Part shown: piece by piece, positions 46,334 to 54,766 of the stretch | Layout of the letters: each line of letters opens with the position of its first letter | Numbering within the stretch: position 1 is the stretch's first letter | Assembly (NCBI GenBank): GCA_964016885.1 | Contig: OZ024743.1 | Location: 183,141,396 to 183,205,395, forward strand | Reading direction: 5' to 3' | Length of the DNA: 64,000 nt | Origin: Eledone cirrhosa | Lineage: Eukaryota; Mollusca; Cephalopoda; Octopoda; Eledonidae | Position numbers and translations under genes: made by a program | Notes under the pieces: generated by a model | What the model was told of the DNA's origin: nothing | What the model saw: the letters and a program-made list of their open reading frames with translations, nothing else | Databases searched by the model: none

Positions 46334-46605
46334 ACCATATATAGTCTTGTACTCCCAATCACTTAATACCAATGGAAGTAGGATACATTTTAACCTTCTG
46401 AGCCCCCAGGTTCCTGAGACTTTAACTTCTCTCTTTTTATGTGTTTACACAGAGAAACAAACACATTTGATATTTGATATTTACAAATATGATTTTCTAA
46501 TTATTAGTGAAGTGTTTATTCACTTACAAATGTTTCTGGTACAATAAACGTGTTGAGTTAGAATTCAAATTCAAATGACAAAAAGATTATATTCTTTTAC
46601 TTTTG
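46334..46605. other. AT-rich single-copy-looking DNA
   Basis: I see no convincing gene or repeat. A short + strand frame (46,347-46,547) has no recognisable features. Confidence 0.5.

Positions 46606-46673
<68 letters not shown>
46606..46673 (+). repeat. (TG)n microsatellite
   Basis: About 34 TG dinucleotides with one TGCG interruption. It is of the kind that can adopt Z-DNA; no regulatory role is shown. Confidence 0.95.
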
Positions 46674-46678
<5 letters not shown>

Positions 46679-47112
46679 TAGGATAATTAAGAAAGAGAAG
46701 AAATGGACAACAAGACAGAGAGAAAAAAAAAATCTTTTTAAAGGAGAAACTCAAAAAAGTATATTTTTGTTTTCAAAAATAATAAGGTCAGAAAACTCCA
46801 AGGTCTTCAGCTGTTGAGATGGACTTTGGCAGTTTTGACCCCTACCAATGGTACTGTCCACCCAGGTCACAGTGTCTTACAAACAAGCCATAACACTGTC
46901 CATGGAGTAAAAGACAAAACAATAACTAATTAATCCATAACAGGTACACATAGTTTTGTGACGACTAGGAGAAAGTATTTTACTTTTATTGTAACAAAAG
47001 AAGTAAAGAAAGGAAAAAAGGCAAAAAGAAGAAAGTAAGATATGTTAAAAAATGTAATTCATTGGAATTATTTTGGTGGAGGAGAAAAAAGAACATGTTA
47101 TATATATATGAA
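46674..47112. other. Purine-rich and AT-rich DNA without recognised features
   Basis: The stretch is rich in A and G runs on the + strand. No reading frame, RNA gene or known repeat is recognised. Confidence 0.5.
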
Positions 47113-47216
47113 GATTTTTAACCCCCGATGGCAGAGCTCAAGCCGTTTCGACGGCTATTTCTGTCCAGAAATAGCCGTCGAAGCGGCTTGAGCTCTGCCG
47201 TCAAGGTTAAACATTT
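47113..47216. repeat. Foldback element: near-perfect long hairpin
   Basis: The arms 47,130-47,163 and 47,166-47,199 are 34 bp each, differ at one position, and are separated by 2 bp (TC). Similarity continues outward with mismatches (TTTTTAACCCCCGATGGC against GCCGTCAAGGTTAAAC), giving arms of about 50 bp. The structure resembles a short foldback or MITE-like insertion. No transposase or clear target-site duplication is visible. Confidence 0.75.
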
Positions 47217-47310
47217 TCCTATTACCCACTCTACTACCCTACATATTGAGTACTCTGGTACGTTATGGTCCATCTGGTTCCTTACCACACCTCCTTCGTT
47301 ATCTATCTAT

Positions 47311-48357
47311 ATCATCATCATCTTTGTTTAACATCCATTTTCCACGCTAGCATGGGTTAGACGGGAGTTGTCCCACTTGAGGCAAGGTTGATCGGGTGAC
47401 CGTGTCTCGCTCATATAGGACTATCTGGCGGGTTTTCTATGGCTGGATGCCCTTCCTAACACCAACCACATTTACAGTGTGGAACTGGGAACTTTTTACC
47501 GTGTTACGTACACGGTCACATTACAGCGTAGACTGTGTGTTTTTTTTCTCGTGACACCTACACGATCTCGATCTCATTATCTCATTTATTTGGACTGGAT
47601 GTTGTGGTACCAACTTTACAGAGAGAGGGTGGTGTTGGTGGGAATGGGAGGATAGGGTAGTGGATTGGAGTGTATATTTGGTTAAGAGGTGCCTACTGAC
47701 TGTAGATTTCACTTTGTACATAGGCAAGGCGGGTCTTCTGTATTACTGCGTAGCGCCAAAGATCTCGGTCCAGTGGCATTGTCTTAGAGAGGTGTAAGTG
47801 TGTAAGGTCGGAATTTATCAGATCGTCCCAGGTTTTTCTGGGTCTACCTACTCCGTAACTACCATCAATTTTGATCGCCCTGCACTTTTTTATACAGTTG
47901 TCGTCTTTCATGCGCATCACGTGGCCATACCAATGTAGTCTTCTCTCAAGTAAACAGCATCTGATCCCTCTTATTCCTAATTTCTCACTTAGTTCATTTA
48001 TGCTTTACTGTTACACATCCAACGGAGCATGCATGCTTCGTTCCTTTCCAGTCTGCGCAGGTCCTCTGCACACAATGCCCATGTCTCACTGCCATGTAGC
48101 ATTGCTGTTCGTATACAAGCATCATACAATCTGCCTTTCATTTTTAGTTGTGGCCAACAGCGGTATTAGCTCTCTGAACTTTTTGCATCCTGTTCTGACT
48201 CTGTCTACTGTACTTTCAAAACACCCTCCACCACTGCTGATTTCATCACCCAGGTAACGGAAAGTGTCTACTATTTCTATAGAACCATCTGGACAATGGA
48301 AGGAGCTAGTATCCTGTGGACACTTGCTACCTATTGCACCTGAGCATCGGCCACATC
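47311..48357 (-). mobile_element. 5'-truncated, decayed LINE copy on the minus strand
   Basis: Read on the minus strand, it starts near the zinc-finger coding region (GATGTGGCC, matching ATGTGGCCGG at about 52,813 of the better copy). It runs through the C-terminal domain and 3' untranslated part and ends in (GAT)n, seen here as ATCATCATCATC at 47,311. Small indels break the frame. Confidence 0.85.
47693..48357 (-). pseudogene. LINE ORF2 C-terminal region, frame-broken
   Basis: Two frame pieces are visible. 48,122-48,357 gives SIEIVDTFRYLGDEISSGGG followed by FRELIPLLAT, then loses the frame. 47,693-47,920 gives MRMKDDNCIKKCRAIKIDG and GRPRKTWDDLINSDL. Between them the part coding for the segment after CNSN is shortened. 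There is no start and no catalytic domain. Confidence 0.85.
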
Positions 48358-49075
48358 TATATATATATATATTTATATGCTGATCTGGAGCCACAACAAC
48401 AAAAGTGCCCAATTCAGCCTGTAAGAGTTTGAAACTGGTCTTTGTTGAGACAATAGGGTGTGATTTCAGGCAGATTTAGCTAGTTCTAACAGTTTAATTA
48501 ATTCAAAGGAGCAGAGTAAATGATATTTAGTACTTCTTCTATAACAATGTCTCTGTATTTATAATAGCCCATGACAAGACATCTTGACATATTTTATTAC
48601 ATTGAATAACCTAATTCTTTTACATGAAGGTAGCAACAAGACACCACTGAAGTGTATCATATCTTGAACCTCAAAACATAGGTATTCATGTTGCTATCAG
48701 TGCGGAGACAGTCGCCTGCAGGTGGAGTGGCTGATTCAGCACGTCCCCCTCACCGTCTTCCAGGTCAATGCATTCTCCATCCTGTCGGCCAGGTCCCAGT
48801 GGTGGAGGGCAAGTTAGTTGGTGGTGGAGAATACTCATTCGGACGTCACTTCAACAACTAAAGTCAGATTGATAGCTTCTGCATATCACCGGCTTCTACA
48901 CCACAGTATATAGAATCAGTAAAGTCATCAAATATTTTGCTTTGAAATTCCGCTGATGAAAGCATCACATATAGTATTCAATAGGGCCTTAACAGGACTT
49001 TACTTATATGTGATTTTAACCAACACAATATTCACATATTGTAACCTTTATCATGTTCTTAATGAAAGATACTGC
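48358..49075. other. AT-rich DNA, no recognised gene
   Basis: It begins with a short (AT)n tract. A GC-richer patch at about 48,700-48,850 stands out in base composition but gives no open frame that I recognise. Confidence 0.45.
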
Positions 49076-49335
49076 TGTAGCGACTAGCGCCACCTTGCCC
49101 GGGAAGAAAAAACTAATTAGAGTTACTTCCCGTTGAATTCTAGAAGATTCCTTGAACTTCCGGTCTAGGGATTATAAAGGAGGGAGAAAAGAGACATCTT
49201 GGCTTATTTGGCGACCGGCTCTCGGACAGTTCACTCACGAGCGAGTTTGTTAACCTTATATTTGTATCGAATTTAATTAGTGGTTGGCCTGCAGTGGCGT
49301 TTACCAAGTAAATAACCCTGTGACCAATTCACTAA
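49076..49335 (+). mobile_element. Candidate solo LTR
   Basis: A 260-bp GC-richer segment begins TGTAGCGACT and is flanked by the 5-bp direct repeat ACTGC (49,071-49,075 and 49,336-49,340). It has a TATA-like ATTATAAAGG at 49,171-49,180 placed as in an LTR promoter. Against the call, the 3' end reads CACTAA, not the usual CA, and no second LTR or internal retroviral-type genes are nearby. A 5-bp repeat can also occur by chance. Confidence 0.35.
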
Positions 49336-49340
49336 ACTGC

Positions 49341-49827
49341 CTATAATTTTCTAAACCTGCTAAAAATAATCAAGAATTTGGAAGGATTTAATGATATAAC
49401 TTTTTTTCATTATTAAGCTGGTGTTTGAACATAACTTAACCAATGGTCTTTCATAAAATTATAGTGAAAGGTTTTTAGATAATTATAAAAACTTTCAAGT
49501 TAACAGTTTACTATTGTAGTGCAAGGAACAGTTTCATACAGTTTGGTATGAAAAAGATTAATATAATCTTTCTATTGTTGGTTGCTTTAATAACTTTTGC
49601 TGAATCCCTTCTCTGCTGTCTGGAAGTAGATCTATCATATAATACTACCCAACCACTTAGCTGTAACCTTAGGTTTGCACTACAAATTCTCTCTCAGATA
49701 ATCTCCCTACTCTACAATGTTTGTTTGTTTGTTTGTTTGTTTTACTGCTTAGTTAGGGATTGAAGTGTATTATCCTGGAATCTTTTCAGATTTTATCTGA
49801 CACTTAAACAATTCTGCCAATCCACCT
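49341..49827. other. AT-rich DNA with a short (TTTG)n tract
   Basis: It contains (TTTG)n at about 49,719-49,741. The small frame over 49,548-49,763 is hydrophobic at its start but runs into the TTTG tract and has no support as a gene. Confidence 0.5.
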
Positions 49828-49943
49828 CCATAGACTTTATCAACTCTAAAAGGATGAAAGACAAATTTAACTTTAACAGGATTTGAACTCGGAGTTCAAA
49901 CAGCCAGAACAAATACCACAAAGTATTACACTTTAACGACTCT
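49828..49943 (-). mobile_element. Old, divergent SINE fragment of another subfamily
   Basis: Landmarks on the + strand are AGGATGAAAGACAAATTTAA, GGATTTGAACTCGG and AAATACCACAAAGTATT. The last resembles a tRNA-derived cephalopod SINE different from subtypes A and B (recalled similarity). Many point changes suggest an old insertion. Confidence 0.6.
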
Positions 49944-50457
49944 GTTTAGTCTATTTAGTATTTATTAATATTTACTTAGAAATATCTGCAAGAATTTTAT
50001 GAAGAAAAAGACTAAAAACTTACTCAAGATCAAATCACGCCTTCACAGCTGCGGTCAGACCATAGTTATGCTGTCTGCATGCTCATTCAAATGCATTCAC
50101 ACTGACTGTCTCAAATACATACAAATATGGCTTATAAAACTTACCAAAGTAAAGAGCCTTCCAACCCCCCAACCCCCGTTAAGAACCTTTGATCTATACC
50201 AAGACTGTTTTCCAAGACTTCATGGTTGTTTAAAATGTTTTTTCTTATTCCAGGTATTTTGGTGACTGCCACAAAAACGTCAAATAATACATATGCCTAC
50301 AATACAATTACCGTAGTCCTGTTTACAGAATTTCTTAAACTTTTGGCAGCCCTAGTTATATATTTAAAAAGGTAAGCTCCTTTTACTTTCACTACACACT
50401 TTTTTACTGTTATGTAAGTTGTCATTCTTTTTACTTTTTTCGTATATATATATACAT
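49944..50457. other. AT-rich DNA, no recognised gene
   Basis: A short C-rich stretch (about 50,163-50,177) and an AT tract near 50,442-50,455 are present. The short frames on both strands show no recognisable domain. Confidence 0.5.
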
Positions 50458-50629
50458 ATGGCGTTAGAAAGGGGGCGTCCAGCTGTAGAAACCAACCCAA
50501 AATCAGTTCTATATGAGCAAGACATGATCACCTGACCTAACATTGCCCACAACAAAACAACTCATCTAACTCATGCCAGCATGGAAAAATGGACGTAAAA
50601 CGATGATGATGGTGATGATGATGATGATA
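50458..50629 (+). mobile_element. LINE 3'-end fragment
   Basis: It begins GGCGTTAGAAAGGGGGCGTC, matching the end region of the LINE (GGTGTTAGGAAGGGCATCCA). It continues through GTAGAAACC, ATATGAGCAAGAC and GCCAGCATGGAAAAATGGAC to (GAT)n ending about 50,629. It contains only the terminal 170 bp or so, so it is either severely truncated or a short element sharing that tail. Confidence 0.75.
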
Positions 50630-50929
50630 TATATGTAGCTCAGATTAGGTGAGTAAAAGCCTAGTCTTCGCAGGTTTGACAAAGTACCAGATTGGTGACT
50701 GGCGCAAATAAGACCACCGAAACTGCAACTGCAATATGGTGAGGAAAACAAAAAAGAACCATACTGCAACGTCCTTTGCGCATGTTAACAAGGGACACAT
50801 TCAAGCCTTAGGTAGAGGGGCCTGTTCGAAAAATATATTACAGTCTCCATTTCACGGCACCAAAACTGATGATGATGATGTAACAATTTGTTTGAGTTGT
50901 TGGAACATTGAATAAAATACGTTGTATTC
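50630..50929. other. Mixed DNA with a second (GAT)n tract
   Basis: GATGATGATGATG at about 50,868-50,880 may be the end of another short retrotransposon, but I cannot recognise its body. Confidence 0.4.
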
Positions 50930-51000
50930 TCTACCCTCTGAGTCAGATCCTGCCGAAGTCAACTTTGTCCTTCATCCTTTTAGGGTCACTAAATAAAGTA
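50930..51000 (+). mobile_element. SINE fragment (3' half)
   Basis: The segment GAGTCAGATCCTGCCGAAG, TTGTCCTTCATCCTTTTAGG and TCACTAAATAAAGTA matches the B-box and middle of the SINE family. Both ends are missing. Confidence 0.65.
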
Positions 51001-51022
51001 TGTGTATGAGTCAAGGGTGATT

Positions 51023-51092
51023 AATTAGCAGAATTCTTAGTGTTATCTCTAATCAGCAGAATTCTTAGTGTTATCTCTAATTAGCAAAATTC
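51023..51092. repeat. 28-bp tandem repeat, 2.5 copies
   Basis: Units start at 51,023, 51,051 and 51,079. The unit begins AATTAGCAGAATTCTTAGTG and ends TTATCTCT. Single-base differences separate the copies. Confidence 0.9.
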
Positions 51093-51266
51093 TATATTAG
51101 CTTTTGACATTTCCTTGGATAACATTGGTGTTGTGGAGAGAGAAGAGTTGTATGTATAGATGACTGCTAGACATCCACATTAAACTTTGCCTAAATCTGT
51201 ACCTCGAAGAGGAACCTTTGAGGTGCAAACATGGCAGGGATGGTTGCCCAATATATATATATATAT
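51093..51266. other. Short stretch without recognised features
   Basis: It ends in an (AT)n tract at about 51,252-51,266. I see no gene. Confidence 0.5.
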
Positions 51267-51365
51267 CATCATCATTGTTTAATGTCCATTTTTCCACACT
51301 TACATGGGTTAGATGGGTTGTCACGTTATGAAAATAGTCATAGTATGGAGACTACGTCATGCTCA
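51267..51365 (-). mobile_element. LINE 3'-end fragment, minus strand
   Basis: It starts at CATCATCATTGTTTAATGTC and continues TTTTTCCACACTTACATGGG, GTTAGATGGG and GTCATGCTCATAT. This is the reverse complement of the LINE tail (CCATGCAAGCGTGGAA, then (GAT)n). It lies head to head with the next fragment. Confidence 0.75.
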
Positions 51366-51370
51366 TATAT

Positions 51371-51518
51371 ATGTGGTTGGTGTTAGGAAAGGCATCCAGC
51401 CGTAGAAAACCTGCCAGACAGTCCTATATGAGCGAGAAAACCAATCTTGCCTCAAGTGGGACAACTCCCGTCTAAACCTATGCTAGCGTGGAAGATAGAT
51501 GTTAAACGATGATGATGA

Positions 51519-51523
<5 letters not shown>
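51371..51523 (+). mobile_element. LINE 3'-end fragment, plus strand
   Basis: It begins GTGGTTGGTGTTAGGAAAGG, continues through CTGCCAGACAGTCC and TGCCTCAAGTGGGACAAC and ends in (GAT)n. It closely matches the last 150 bp of the LINE and forms an inverted pair with the preceding fragment. Confidence 0.8.
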
Positions 51524-51554
<31 letters not shown>

Positions 51555-51708
51555 TAATCCGAAGTAGAATTGGCAGTAACGACAATGAATAAGGTACTCA
51601 ATACATAAGAAGAGTGAGAACAACTATGATTTCATACGAATAAAACAGTTCTAGTCCTGTAGAAGCCTTTCTATATTAAATCTTCGTTTTATATATATAT
51701 ATATATAT
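51524..51708. other. Two (AT)n tracts around short unique DNA
   Basis: (AT)n lies at about 51,522-51,548 and about 51,691-51,707. The second directly precedes the LINE copy, so it may be its insertion site. Confidence 0.6.
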
Positions 51709-53477
51709 GCACTCACTGATACTGATAAGAAAATAGCCTGGAAGTGTCACTACGAGAGGCTATTAAATAAGGAGAATAAATGGGAAAAAGATAGTCTGCC
51801 CCAAATCGATCCAATAGAAGGACCAGCGGTGCAAGTTAAAGGTAGTATATCAAAGATATGAAGACAGGCAAGGCAGCTGGGCCTTCGGAGATAGTTGCTG
51901 AGATGTTGAAGGCATCTGGTATGGTGGGACACACTATGGTCACCCGTATAGTTAACCAAGTAATACAGAATGGGGTCATACCGAAAGACTGGCGTAGCAG
52001 CATCATCATTAACTGCTACAAGGGTAAAGGGGATGCTCTAGATAGGGGAAACTATAGAAGCATTAAGTTAGTTGACCAGGTCATGAAGGTCACAGAAAGA
52101 GTTATAGCGCAACTAATCAGAAAGTGAATTAATCTAGATGAAATGCAGTTTGGGTTTGTGTCAGGTAAAAGTACCACAGACGCTCTTTTCCTTGTGCGAC
52201 AACTACAAGAGAAGTACCTAGCTAAAGGTAAACCCCTCTACTTAGCTTTTGTAGACCTGGAGAAAGCTTTTGACAGAGTCCCCCGCTCCATTATCTGGTG
52301 AGCTCTTAGAAAACTAGGTGTAGATGAATGGCTTGTGAGAGCTATACAAGCTATGTATAATGAAACAGTCAGTAAGGTTAGAATTAACAATGAATATTGT
52401 GAAGAATTTAGTGTAAAAGTTGGCGTTCATCAAGGCTCTGTCCTTAGCCCCCTCTTATTTATTATTGCCCTTCAGGCTATAACAGAAGAGTTCAAGACCG
52501 GCTGCCCATGGGAACTCCTATACGCAGATGATCTAACGCTCTTAGCTGAATCAATGGCTGAACTAGAGAAGAAATTCCAAACATGGAAGCACGGCCTAGA
52601 ATCAAAAAGCCTTAAAATTAACCTGGCTAAGACTAAAGTTCTAGTTTGTAAGAAAGAAAATAAGGCGGCGGTCCCCTCCGGGAAGTGGCCATGCGCAGAG
52701 TGTAGGAAAGGCGTAGGTAGAAATTCCATTTTGTGTCCCAAATGCAAAGTTTCGGTGCATAAAAGATGTAGTGGGATCACAGGTAAGCTAACTAAGAACA
52801 TAGATTTTACATGTGGCCGGTGTTCTGGAGCAATAAGTAGCAGCAAGTGCCCACAAAATACTAGCTCTTTCAACTGCGCAGAGGGTTCTATAGAAATAGT
52901 GGACAGCTTCCGTTACCTGGGTGACAAAATCAGCAGTGGGGGAGGGTGCTCTGAAAGTACAGTAGCTCGAGTCAGAACTGGGTGGAAAAAGTTCAGAGAG
53001 CTTATACCACTATTAGCCACTAAAGGGTTCTCCCTAAAAATGAAAGGCAGGCTGTACGATGCCTGCATACGAACAGCAATGTTGCATGGCAGTGAGACCT
53101 GGGCATTGTGTGCAGAGGATATACGCAGACTAGAGAGAAACGAAGCTTGCATGCTCCGCTGGATGTGTAATAGTAATATACGTGAACGACAAAGCATAAA
53201 CGAACTAAGGAAAAAATTAGAAATAAGAGGGATCAGATGTAGTTTACTAGAGAGAAGGCTACGTTGGTATGGTCACGTGATGCGCATGAAGGACGATAGC
53301 TGTATAACAAAGTGCAGGGCAATAAAGATAGACGGTAGCCACGGAATAGGCGGACCCAGAAAAACCTGGGACGAGCTGATAAACTCAGACCTCACACACT
53401 TACACCTCACCAAGACAATGTCACTGGACCGAGACCTTTGGCGGTACTCAGTAATAGAGAAGACCTGCCTTACCTAA
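51709..53477 (+). pseudogene. LINE ORF2 (reverse transcriptase), truncated and interrupted
   Basis: The first part (about 51,709-51,851) reads KIAWKCHYERLLNKENKW in one frame. A frameshift then leads to the main frame at about 51,858 with MKTGKAAGPSEIVAEMLKAS. The segments PKDWRSS, YKGKGDA and GNYRSIKL follow. Stops lie at 52,125-52,127 (TGA) and 52,299-52,301 (TGA where the related copy has Trp). LAFVDLEKAFDRVPR with the first catalytic Asp lies between the stops. From 52,335 an open 380-residue part has HQGSVLSPLLF (residues 32-42), YADD (63-66), a Cys4-His-Cys3 finger (120-163), GSETWAL, RLRWYGHVMRM and the terminal TAA. One frameshift plus two stops make it non-functional. Confidence 0.9.
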
Positions 53478-53867
53478 ATACAAAGTAAAACCTACTACAG
53501 TCAGTAGGCATCTCTAACAAAATACACCCCCGTCCCACCACCCCCACCCCATCCACACCGCCCCCTTCTATGTAAAGTTATGTTGGTGCCACACCATCCA
53601 GGCCGAAACAAATGAGATCGTGTAGGTGTCACGACAAAAAAACACACAATCCACGCTGTAATGTGGCCGTGTAGGCAACACGGTAAAAACCTCCCAGACC
53701 CACACTGTAAATGTGGTTGGTGTTAGGAAGGGCATCCAACTGTAGAAAACCTGCCAGACAGTCCTATGCGAGCAAGACAATCACTCTTGCCTCAAGTGGG
53801 AAAACCCCCGTCCAAACCCATGCAAGCGTGGAACACGGACGTTAAACGTTGATGATGATGATGATAA
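51709..53867 (+). mobile_element. 5'-truncated non-LTR retrotransposon, longest copy in the window
   Basis: The element begins inside the region before the reverse transcriptase. It includes all RT blocks, a zinc-finger region, the C-terminal domain and a 3' untranslated part ending in (GAT)n at about 53,867. The family is a LINE with features seen in RTE-like and related clades: a YADD active site and a trinucleotide-repeat tail. The clade assignment is inference. No endonuclease domain is present, as expected after 5' truncation. Confidence 0.92.
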
Positions 53868-54130
53868 GCATACATACACGTGCATACAAGTGTACATATA
53901 TGCACATGTATACAAGCATATATATACACATACACGTGTATATTAGCATGCATATATACACATGTATAAAATCATATATACACATGTATATAAGTATACA
54001 TACATTCATGCATCTGTTCGTTATATATTTATAGATGTTTTGTTTTGTTTTTTCAGTAATTCTTTTGTTAATTTATACAATGAAATCATCAAGAACAAAA
54101 AAGGTAAGACTAAAAATATTGTCATATAAT
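53868..54130. repeat. Degenerate ACATATATAC-type simple repeat and AT-rich flank
   Basis: From 53,869 to about 54,010 there are imprecise repeats of CATACA, CATATATACACATG and CATGTATA motifs directly after the LINE tail. The rest is AT-rich and without features. The small open frame there is only the repeat read through. Confidence 0.75.
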
Positions 54131-54314
54131 AATTGTTTCTACTTTTGGCACAAGGCCAGCAATTACTCAGTACATTACTGGTACTTTATTTTATCGACGC
54201 CGTAAGGATGAAAGGCAAAGTTAACCTCGGCAGGATTTGAACTCAGACTGTAAAGGGACGTAACTCTATGCTACAAAGCATGGTGTCCAACCCTCTACCG
54301 ATACTGCCAATCCA
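54131..54314 (-). mobile_element. tRNA-derived SINE, first of three clustered copies
   Basis: On the + strand it reads AATTGTTTCTACTTTTGGCA to CGATACTGCCAATCCA. It is subtype B-like in CTGTAAAGGGACGTAACTC but has an intact TTTGAACTC. It is flanked on the left by ATTGTCATATAAT. Confidence 0.88.
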
Positions 54315-54353
54315 CTTACCATATTATTATATTGTCATATAATAATATGGTAA
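54315..54353. repeat. Palindromic spacer between two inverted SINEs
   Basis: CTTACCATATTATTAT and ATAATAATATGGTAAG are exact reverse complements around a short centre (ATTGTCAT). With the flanking SINEs they extend one continuous stem. Confidence 0.85.
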
Positions 54354-54565
54354 GTGGATTGGCAGTATCGGTAGAGGGTTGGACACCATGCTTTGCAGCA
54401 TAGAGTTATGGCCCTTTATAATCTGAGTTCAAATCCCGCCGAGGTTAACTTTGTCATTCTTCCTTACGGGGTCGATAAAATAAAGTACCAGTCACGCATT
54501 GGGATCGATTTAATCGACTTTCCACTCCCCAAATTGCTGGCCTTGTGCCTATACTAGAAATCATT
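54354..54565 (+). mobile_element. SINE variant in the opposite orientation, second of three
   Basis: It begins GTGGATTGGCAGTATCGG, has GAGTTCAAATCC, GGGGTCGATAAAATAAAG and an unusual 3' part GGGATCGATTTAATCGAC followed by TTTCCACTCCCCAAATTGC. It ends GTGCCTATACTAGAAATC. The extra segment of about 30 bp marks a different subfamily from the array SINEs. Confidence 0.85.
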
Positions 54566-54583
54566 ATATTGTCATATTATAAT

Positions 54584-54766
54584 AATTGTTTCTACTTTTT
54601 GGCACAAGGCCACCAATTACCCAGTACATTACTGGTACTTTATTTTATCGACCTCGTAAGGATGAAAGGCAAAGTTAACCTCGGCGGGATTTGAACTCAG
54701 AATGGCAAGGGCCGTAACTCAATGCGTCAAAGCATAGCGTCCGACCCTCTACTGATGCTGCCAATC
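54584..54766 (-). mobile_element. tRNA-derived SINE, third of three clustered copies
   Basis: This antisense, subtype A-like copy (five T; GAATGGCAAGGGCCGTAACTC) ends at CTGATGCTGCCAATC. It abuts the (ATC)n end of the next LINE and is flanked on the left by ATTGTCATATTAT, similar to the flank of the first copy. Confidence 0.88.

Noticed and set aside
46575..46817. 80-codon frame with a Cys/Val run
   Set aside because: The Cys/Val run is the (TG)n microsatellite; the rest shows no domain.
53849..54034. 61-codon frame after the LINE tail
   Set aside because: It reads through a degenerate CATATATACACATG simple repeat.
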